DNA from: Acidaminococcus fermentans
Lineage (GTDB): Bacteria; Bacillota_C; Negativicutes; Acidaminococcales; Acidaminococcaceae
Direction: 5' to 3'
Assembly: GCA_004555735.1 (NCBI GenBank)
Contig: SFHH01000031.1
Coordinates: 1 to 15,590, forward strand
Length of the DNA stretch: 15,590 nt
Both the position numbers and the translations under genes were made by a program. Below, piece after piece: positions 1 through 5,228 of this stretch. The notes below the pieces were generated by a model. That model was not told the DNA's origin. It did no database searches and worked only from the letters and a program-made list of their open reading frames with translations. How positions within the stretch are numbered: the first letter of the stretch is position 1; each line of letters starts with the position of its first letter.

Positions 1-26
1 TTTTTCATAGCAGTTAAATTCTAACA

Positions 27-73
27 CGAAAAAGGACTTTCGATTCACAAGAATCGAAAGTCCCTTTCGTTTT
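27..73 (+). terminator. Intrinsic terminator of an upstream gene
   Basis: The left arm 27-46 and right arm 51-69 pair around an ACAA loop. The 13 innermost pairs (GGACTTTCGATTC and its complement) are perfect, and the base of the stem is looser. TTTT follows at 70-73. No gene body precedes it in the window, so it must end a plus-strand gene that lies before position 1. Confidence 0.75.
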
Positions 74-109
74 CATGGAGCTATTATTTCACAGCCCCTC
101 TTTTTTCTA

Positions 110-138
110 TTGCCAAGACCGAAGAATTTCGATAAAAT
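110..138 (+). promoter_or_regulatory. Predicted sigma-70 promoter of the M20 peptidase/YfcC operon
   Basis: TTGCCA (110-115) is followed after 17 bases by TAAAAT (133-138). Each box matches consensus at 5 of 6 positions. The region downstream to about 170 is very AT-rich. It would give a 5' leader of about 65 bases ahead of the ATG at 210. Confidence 0.5.
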
Positions 139-209
139 AAATAATAATATACACTATATATGTATAAATTATCGCCAATCATTACCTGTACCAAGCAAAG
201 GAGAAGCCC

Positions 210-1364
210 ATGGAGCAGCAGAATGAAAAAATCCGGGAAGCGGTGGAATGCTTCCGGCAGGAGATGCTGGATTTCTGGAAGGAATTGATCGATTTCCAGG
301 CCGGCAGCAAGGAAAGAGAACGGATGCAGGCCTTGATGGAAAAAGTGTCTGCTTATCTGGAACAGCAGGGCATGGAAAGCGAATTGGTGGAATCCGGGGC
401 GGTACCCCTGATCCGGGCCTGGTCCGGCAAAGGACGGGAAGGCCAGCCCATCCTGCTCAGCGGCCATCTGGATACGGTGTTCCCCAACGACAGCTATCCG
501 GAAAATCCTTTTACCATCAAGGAGGGGAAAGCTTACGGCCCCGGGGTCTGCGACATGAAGGGGGGCATCGTCATGGCAGTCTATCTGGCCAAAGTGCTGG
601 AAAAGATCGGTTATGACCGGCATCCCATCAAGCTGCTCTTTGTCCCTGATGAAGAAATCACCCACCAGGGTTCCCGGGCGGATCGGCTGCTGGCGGAAGA
701 AGCCCAAGGCTGCCTGTGCGCCTTCAATCTGGAAACTGGCCGGATGGACAACTGCCTCACCGTAGGCCGGAAGGGCTGCATGGATGTGTGGATCACCGTC
801 CATGGGAAGGCTGGCCATGTGGGCAACGCTTACGCCTCTTCTGCCAATGCCATTGAAGAGATGGCTCATAAGGTCATCGCTCTCCGGGCTCTCACGGACC
901 TGGACAAAGGCCGGATCGTCAGTACGGACATCATTTCCGGTGGTACGGTTTCCAATGCGGTGGCGGATACCTGCCGGATCGAAGTGGACTGCCGGTATGA
1001 CTACAACGAAGACAAGGATGCACTCCAGGAAGCTATCCGGGCTGTCTGTGCCGAGACCCACGTGCCTGGCACGAGGACAGAAGTGGAATTCCCGGCTTTT
1101 ATGCCTGTCTTTGAACGGACGGAGGGCAATGACCGGCTGCTGGCACTGGTGAACCAGGCCGCTGCTGAATTCGGCATCCCGGCTTTCGGCGCGGCCCATC
1201 CCGGTGGCTGTTCCGATGCCTCCTTCATGGCCCAGGCAGGGATCCCTATCCTGGATTCCGTGGGAGTCCAGGGGGATGGAGCCCATACCCTCCAGGAATA
1301 TGCCATTGTGGAAACCATGTTTGAACGGACTATGCTGCTGGCGGCTGCCATCTGCCGTCTGTAA
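210..1364 (+). CDS. M20-family zinc metallopeptidase (glutamate carboxypeptidase/CPG2-like)
   Basis: This is a 384-residue cytoplasmic amidohydrolase of the M20 clan, the usual length for the CPG2/ArgE/DapE group. The di-zinc site is intact: H86 and D88 in GHLDTV, bridging D115 in GVCDMKGG, catalytic E148 and ligand E149 in PDEE, E175 in NLETG, and H359 in DGAHT. The middle part, about residues 180-290, is the expected lid or dimerisation domain, with GKAGHVGNAY carrying the conserved lid histidine. No signal peptide is visible. The ATG at 210 has AAAGGAG at 197-203, six bases upstream. The next gene is a YfcC-type carrier that starts 21 bases after the stop, so the two are almost surely co-transcribed. 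The family removes a C-terminal amino acid, often glutamate, from a conjugate or small peptide. The exact substrate cannot be read from sequence; ArgE- or succinyl-DAP-like activity is less likely given the neighbour. Confidence 0.88.
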   Translation: MEQQNEKIREAVECFRQEMLDFWKELIDFQAGSKERERMQALMEKVSAYLEQQGMESELVESGAVPLIRAWSGKGREGQPILLSGHLDTVFPNDSYPENPFTIKEGKAYGPGVCDMKGGIVMAVYLAKVLEKIGYDRHPIKLLFVPDEEITHQGSRADRLLAEEAQGCLCAFNLETGRMDNCLTVGRKGCMDVWITVHGKAGHVGNAYASSANAIEEMAHKVIALRALTDLDKGRIVSTDIISGGTVSNAVADTCRIEVDCRYDYNEDKDALQEAIRAVCAETHVPGTRTEVEFPAFMPVFERTEGNDRLLALVNQAAAEFGIPAFGAAHPGGCSDASFMAQAGIPILDSVGVQGDGAHTLQEYAIVETMFERTMLLAAAICRL

Positions 1365-1385
1365 CTGTTGCAAAGGGGAGTTGAC

Positions 1386-2825
1386 ATGACAGAAACCAAG
1401 CAAGACACCATCCAGAAACCGGTGAACAAAAAAGTATCGGTGCCCAGCCCGATCATCATCATTTTCTTTATCCTGATCCTCACCGCCCTTGCCACCTATC
1501 TGATCCCGGCCGGGACTTTTGACCGGGTGAAGGATGCGGCCAGCGGCCGTATGGTGGTGGATCCCAATACCTTCCACTTCATCGCCCGGCATCCTGCCGG
1601 ATTCTTTGATGTGTTCAAGGCCGTGCCCCGGGGCGTCAAGGGAGCCAGCAGCATTGTGGGCTTCCTGATGATTATCGGAGGGGCCCTGAACGTAATGGCG
1701 GAAACCGGGGCCATCAACGGAGCCCTGGGCCATGTGGTGACCAAGGTGAAGGGACGGGAAATGCTCCTGATCCCGGTGATGCTGACCATTATGACCTGCC
1801 TCAGTACCTTTGCCGGCTGCAGCGAGGAATACATCGCCTTTGTGCCGCTGATCATGGCCGTGAGCTATGCCCTGGGATTCGACTCCATTGTGGCGGTAGC
1901 CCTGCCTCTGGCGGCAGTCAGTGGGGGATACGGAGCTGGGGTGACCAACGCCTTTACCGTAGGGGTGGCCCAGAGCATTTCCGGTCTGCCCATGTTCTCC
2001 GGCATCGAAGTCCGGATGGTCATGCTGGTGGTGCTGATCGTAATCAACGTCAGCTACACCATGTGGTATGCCCGGAAGATCAAAAAGAACCCGGAAAGCA
2101 GCTATATGTACGATTACGACCAGATTTACCGTCCCCAGATGGACCTGACCGCTTATGAAGGGGAGAATGTGTTGATGACCGGCCGGCAGAAAGTCATCAT
2201 GGGAGGCTTTGTGGTCACTGTGGCTGCCATCCTGGTAGGGGTCATCAAATTTGGTTTCTACATGGATGAACTGGCCGCCCTGTTCTTGATGATGGCTGTG
2301 TTTGCCGGGATCGTGGGCCGGCTCAGCATCAATACCTTTGCCAACGCCTTCATCGGTGGGGTGAAGAACATGGCCATGCCCTGCATGATGGTTTCCCTGT
2401 GCAAAGGGGTCACCCTGCTCATGGGGGACAGCAAGATCCTGGATACCATCATCTACTATCTGGCCGCCGGACTGAATGTGTTCCCGCATTCCCTGCTGGG
2501 CTTTGGTATGTTCATCGTCCAGGATGTATTCAACCTGGTGGTGCCTTCCGGTTCCGGTCAGGCGGCTATTACGATGCCCATCATGGCACCTTTGGCGGAT
2601 CTGGTGGGGCTCACCCGGCAGACTGCCGTCCTGGCCTTCCAGATGGGGGATGCCTTTACCAACATGATTACGCCAGCCAGCGGGACGACCATGACGGTGC
2701 TCACGGTAGCCGGGGTGCCTCTCCGGCGCTGGTGGAAATTCGCTTTTCCCCTCTTAGGGCTGGAATGGATCTTCGCCTTTGTGGTCATGTGGTATGCCTC
2801 TGCTGTCCATCTGGGGCCCTTCTGA
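1386..2825 (+). CDS. yfcC: YfcC-family (DcuC/IT superfamily) amino acid or carboxylate carrier
   Basis: This is a 479-residue polytopic inner-membrane protein with about 12 hydrophobic segments. It has a short charged N-terminus and a first helix at about residues 22-42 (PIIIIFFILILTALATYLIP). The YfcC signature is plain: SEEYIAF after the third or fourth helix, VPSGSGQAAITMPIMAPLAD at about 386-405, and MGDAFTNMITPASGTTM starting at 420. I start it at ATG 1386, which has AAAGGGGAG at 1372-1380, rather than at an in-frame TTG at 1368 that lies before this ribosome site. Relatives are annotated as basic amino acid or arginine/ornithine-type carriers, but specificity is mostly untested. Pairing with the M20 peptidase recalls the AbgT/AbgAB arrangement, in which a carrier imports an amino acid conjugate that the peptidase then cleaves. 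Confidence 0.88.
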   Translation: MTETKQDTIQKPVNKKVSVPSPIIIIFFILILTALATYLIPAGTFDRVKDAASGRMVVDPNTFHFIARHPAGFFDVFKAVPRGVKGASSIVGFLMIIGGALNVMAETGAINGALGHVVTKVKGREMLLIPVMLTIMTCLSTFAGCSEEYIAFVPLIMAVSYALGFDSIVAVALPLAAVSGGYGAGVTNAFTVGVAQSISGLPMFSGIEVRMVMLVVLIVINVSYTMWYARKIKKNPESSYMYDYDQIYRPQMDLTAYEGENVLMTGRQKVIMGGFVVTVAAILVGVIKFGFYMDELAALFLMMAVFAGIVGRLSINTFANAFIGGVKNMAMPCMMVSLCKGVTLLMGDSKILDTIIYYLAAGLNVFPHSLLGFGMFIVQDVFNLVVPSGSGQAAITMPIMAPLADLVGLTRQTAVLAFQMGDAFTNMITPASGTTMTVLTVAGVPLRRWWKFAFPLLGLEWIFAFVVMWYASAVHLGPF

Positions 2826-2862
2826 TCCGTCGAAGGGATCCCTGCTGGGTGACAGAAAAAAG

Positions 2863-2909
2863 AAAAAATCTGCTGCAGGCGGGAAACCCGTGGATGCAGC
2901 AGATTTTTT
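2863..2909. terminator. Bidirectional terminator between yfcC and the Fur-family gene
   Basis: A perfect 15-base-pair stem joins 2863-2877 and 2895-2909 (AAAAAATCTGCTGCA and its complement). A small nested CGGG-AAA-CCCG hairpin sits in the loop at 2880-2890. The stem ends in a T-run on the plus strand and equally on the minus strand, which suits the convergent genes on both sides. Confidence 0.85.
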
Positions 2910-2920
2910 TGTCAGTATAT

Positions 2921-3343
2921 TTATTTTTCCTGGCAATCCTTGCAGATCCCCAGAAAATAGGTCCGGTGGCTGTGGATGACGAATCCGGTCTGGGCAGCCG
3001 CTTCCTGGTCTACGTCCTGATGGTAATCCAGCTCCAGATTGAATACTTTTCCGCATGCTTCACAACGGAAGTGAGGATGCGGATGGGGGTCCACATCGTA
3101 GCGCATGATCCCATCCCCCACGTCCACCGTCTGGATCAATCCCATCCGGCAGAAGAAGCCCAGTGCCTGATATATGGTGGCGAAGCTCAGGGTAGGCATT
3201 TGTTCCTTGACCCGTTCGTAGATATCCGTTGCAGTAGGATGCTCCTCCGGTCCAGTAAAAGCGCGATAGACTTCCAGGCGCTGGGGGGTGATCTTCATGC
3301 CATTGGTTTTCAGGATTTCTGTCAGTTCCCTGGGACTTAGCAT
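2921..3343 (-). CDS. Fur-family metalloregulator, PerR-type
   Basis: This is a 140-residue DNA-binding repressor of the Fur superfamily. The N-terminal winged helix covers about residues 1-80 (ITPQRLEVYRAF, then SFATIYQALGFF as the recognition region). The C-terminal dimerisation and metal domain follows. The structural zinc site is complete: C94 and C97 in CEAC, and C134 and C137 in CKDC. Candidate regulatory ligands by alignment with B. subtilis PerR are H35, D83, H89 and H91. The fifth PerR ligand, Asp104 in B. subtilis, falls on N102 here (CGKVFN). That position separates peroxide sensing from Fur-like behaviour, so the sensing role is uncertain. The start is ATG 3343 with AGGAGG at 3349-3354. 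It is convergent with yfcC and divergent from the CYTH gene, and probably autoregulated. In anaerobes PerR usually controls rubrerythrin-type genes, and one lies about 5 kb away. Confidence 0.87.
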   Translation of the reverse strand: MLSPRELTEILKTNGMKITPQRLEVYRAFTGPEEHPTATDIYERVKEQMPTLSFATIYQALGFFCRMGLIQTVDVGDGIMRYDVDPHPHPHFRCEACGKVFNLELDYHQDVDQEAAAQTGFVIHSHRTYFLGICKDCQEK

Positions 3344-3394
3344 GGCAGCCTCCTTTAAAGATACCGTGAGAAAAAGATTGAAATGAAAGTTTCT

Positions 3395-3411
3395 TTAATA
3401 ATAACTTTTAA
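3395..3411. promoter_or_regulatory. Possible Fur/PerR operator over the -10 box
   Basis: The 17-base stretch TTAATAATAACTTTTAA is an imperfect palindrome (12 of 17 positions symmetric, TTAA at both ends). It resembles the AT-rich PerR/Fur box and covers the -10 of the regulator gene, as expected for autoregulation. AT-rich DNA gives such matches easily, so this is weak. Confidence 0.3.
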
Positions 3412-3426
3412 TACATAAAAAGTCAA
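3398..3426 (-). promoter_or_regulatory. Predicted promoter of the Fur/PerR-family gene
   Basis: On the minus strand TTGACT (3421-3426) is followed after 17 bases by TATTAT (3398-3403). The -10 box lies about 55 bases from the start codon. Confidence 0.6.
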
Positions 3427-3519
3427 ATAAAATATAGTTCTGCATAGAAAAAGCAGGACTTGGGCCAGCCGGGAGATGCCTATATAACCAAACAATGCAT
3501 CCAAAGCCAGTGCGCCATG

Positions 3520-3528
3520 TGTTACAAT
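3520..3528 (+). promoter_or_regulatory. Extended -10 promoter of the CYTH gene
   Basis: TGT followed directly by TACAAT (3523-3528) forms an extended -10 element, and I see no convincing -35 box upstream. The start codon lies 33 bases downstream. Confidence 0.4.
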
Positions 3529-3561
3529 AAAAAAAGAATCTATCAGGGAGTGTGGAAGAAG

Positions 3562-5067
3562 ATGGCTTATGGACAGGAAAAGGAAATCAAATTGCTGTCG
3601 ACCAAGGCAGGCCGCAGGAAATTTTTCCAGCTGCCGCTGGTCAAGGAACGGATCATCCCCGGCAGTCATCATACCCTGAAGCTCTGGAACCAGTATCTGG
3701 ATACCCGGGACAGGAAACTGACCCGGACCGGTATGGCCTACAGGATCCGGAGGACCAATGGCAAAGCTTTTGAGGTTACGGTGAAAAGCCAAGGGCAGAC
3801 GGTGAACGGCTTCTCCAGCCGGGAGGAGTATACGGTACCCTTGGAAAAACCGGAACCGGTGCTCCAGGGCTTTGCCCCCCAGCTGGATCAGAAGCTCCAG
3901 ACCCTTCTCCAGGAGGATGAGCTGCTACCGTTGTGCACGGTGGAATTCACCCGGAAGACGGCACTCCTCCAGTTGTCGGCGGTGACGGTGGTGGAAGCGG
4001 CCTTGGACCAGGGGACCCTGACCGCTGGGGATAAAACGGAACCCATCGAGGAACTGGAACTGGAACTCAAACGGGGCCAGGAACGGGATCTGCTGCGGTT
4101 TACAGCGGCCCTGTCCTGGGAAATCCCCCTGTGGCCGGAAGAACGGAGTAAGTTCAAGCGGGGATTGGATCTGTTGGGCTGGAAAGGAAACCCGCCCAAA
4201 GCCGCCAAAGGGCCGGAATGGAACCGGGAGATGGAACCTTCGGAAGTGTGGCAGGCTTTGGTCCGGCAGACTTTCAGCCAGGGGCTGGACCTTCTGGTCC
4301 CGGACGCCAAACGGGAATTCCAGGCTCGGCCTTTCCTGGAGCTTCTCCAGCAGGGGGCCGGACTGTGGGACTTGGGAGAAGGGTTCCTGTCCAAATCTTC
4401 TTGGAAGAAGGGACGGGATCTGCTGGATGGACTGCTCCAGGTGCTGGAACCGGTGGATTATCTGGCGGTGTCTGACCGGCAGAAGGGAAAACCCTTTCCG
4501 GAAGAGCTTCTGGCCCTGGAACCGGCCTGGCAATGGCTGGAAGACCGGTGGGTGGGGGCGGCCCAGGAATGGGCGTCCTGGTGCGGCCGGGATGCGTCAG
4601 GGGCTCTGTGGCAGCTGTTGTACCTGGTTTCCCTGGCTCGAAAGGACGGGGCGCATCCCACCTTAGACGGCTTCCTTCAGGGGCATTGGAGCCGCTGGCA
4701 GCGGGACTGGCAGCGGCTGGAAGACGTCGGGAATCCGGATCCCTGGGAACGGAAGGAGCAGATGGAGGAACTGGCTGGCCTCTTGGCCCTGGAACAGGTC
4801 CTAGGAGAAAAACGCCTGGTGAAGCGGGGGCAGGCCTACGGGGAACAGTGGTGGAAAACCTGCTGCAGCTATGCCCGGACCGGTGCCCTGGCAGAAGGAG
4901 CGGAAAGCAGCCGGGACCGGACCCTGACCCTGGCTCTGGCGGCTCTCTGCGGCCAGGAAGGGACCCGGACGGAAAAACGGGGAGCCAAGGCGGAAGAAAC
5001 CGGCAAGGCCTTTTTCCGGGAAGTGGCCCGTCATCCGGAATGGTTCTGCTTGACCCAAGAAAAATAA
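3562..5067 (+). CDS. CYTH-domain protein (triphosphatase-like) with a divergent CHAD-like helical C-terminus
   Basis: The protein has 501 residues from ATG 3562. The first 205 or so form a CYTH domain, the triphosphate tunnel fold of YgiF-type inorganic triphosphatases. It shows the ExExK signature E6-K-E8-I-K10, YLDTRDRKLTRTG at 45-57, RIRR at 61-64, EVTVK at 71-75, and a late EELELELKRG strand. Such enzymes cleave tripolyphosphate or nucleotide triphosphates with Mg or Mn. The remaining 290 residues are mainly helical and Trp/Leu/Arg rich. Their place matches the CHAD domain of CYTH-CHAD proteins (polyphosphate-associated). However, I do not see the conserved histidine motif (H..RV..RRLR type) where it should be, so the C-terminus is a degenerate or different helical domain. 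GTG 3550 is an alternative in-frame start. The function is predicted to be cytoplasmic polyphosphate or triphosphate metabolism. Confidence 0.75.
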   Translation: MAYGQEKEIKLLSTKAGRRKFFQLPLVKERIIPGSHHTLKLWNQYLDTRDRKLTRTGMAYRIRRTNGKAFEVTVKSQGQTVNGFSSREEYTVPLEKPEPVLQGFAPQLDQKLQTLLQEDELLPLCTVEFTRKTALLQLSAVTVVEAALDQGTLTAGDKTEPIEELELELKRGQERDLLRFTAALSWEIPLWPEERSKFKRGLDLLGWKGNPPKAAKGPEWNREMEPSEVWQALVRQTFSQGLDLLVPDAKREFQARPFLELLQQGAGLWDLGEGFLSKSSWKKGRDLLDGLLQVLEPVDYLAVSDRQKGKPFPEELLALEPAWQWLEDRWVGAAQEWASWCGRDASGALWQLLYLVSLARKDGAHPTLDGFLQGHWSRWQRDWQRLEDVGNPDPWERKEQMEELAGLLALEQVLGEKRLVKRGQAYGEQWWKTCCSYARTGALAEGAESSRDRTLTLALAALCGQEGTRTEKRGAKAEETGKAFFREVARHPEWFCLTQEK

Positions 5068-5072
5068 AAGCA

Positions 5073-5117
5073 AAAAAAGTCAAAAAAACGAAAATAATAT
5101 TTGACTTTTTGACTTTT
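5073..5117. repeat. Inverted and repeated AGTCAAA motif upstream of clpB
   Basis: An AAAAAGTCAAA arm within about 5073-5086 faces TTTGACTTTTT at about 5100-5110 across an AT-only gap. A further TTTGACTTTT follows at 5109-5117, so three AGTCAAA units lie in 45 bases. The unit resembles the CtsR heptad (RGTCAAA), but the spacing (8-base period on the minus strand) does not fit the known CtsR tandem operator. It could be an operator or simply a poor AT-rich terminator of the CYTH gene. Confidence 0.4.
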
Positions 5118-5129
5118 AAGCGGTACAAT
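5101..5129 (+). promoter_or_regulatory. Predicted sigma-70 promoter of clpB
   Basis: TTGACT (5101-5106) is followed after 17 bases by TACAAT (5124-5129). Initiation near 5136 gives a leader of about 93 bases. No CIRCE element (TTAGCACTC-N9-GAGTGCTAA) is present. Confidence 0.6.
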
Positions 5130-5133
5130 AAGA

Positions 5134-5171
5134 CCCGGGAAGTGGGAAAAGGCTTCCCGGGCTCTGTTTTT
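5134..5171 (+). terminator. Terminator-like hairpin in the clpB leader
   Basis: CCCGGGAAG (5134-5142) pairs perfectly with CTTCCCGGG (5153-5161) around a 10-base loop. After CTCTG comes TTTTT at 5167-5171. It may end read-through from the CYTH gene, stabilise the 5' end of clpB mRNA, or attenuate it. It begins at or just before the predicted clpB transcription start. Confidence 0.5.
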
Positions 5172-5195
5172 AGGGGCTCTGAATCAGATAAGTAC

Positions 5196-5210
5196 CCATT
5201 GATCCAATGG
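5196..5210 (+). promoter_or_regulatory. Small palindrome just before the clpB ribosome site
   Basis: CCATTG-ATC-CAATGG is a perfect 6-base-pair inverted repeat, followed by TTTTT and then GGAGG at 5216-5220. It could be an RNA hairpin influencing translation or a protein operator. Confidence 0.4.
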
Positions 5211-5228
5211 TTTTTGGAGGTGTTTGTT

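Noticed and set aside
145..180. ArgR (ARG) box before the M20 gene
   Set aside because: Only a loose resemblance in very AT-rich DNA; the symmetric half is missing.
84..2489. 801-codon open frame on the minus strand
   Set aside because: It is antisense to two genes with clear motifs, starts inside the second gene, has His/Gly/Asp-rich low-complexity translation, and has no ribosome site. It is a by-product of GC-biased codon use.
4533..5228. N-terminal extension of ClpB by about 230 residues
   Set aside because: The frame is open only because it overlaps the CYTH gene in another frame. The known ClpB N-terminus, ribosome site and promoter all point to ATG 5229.
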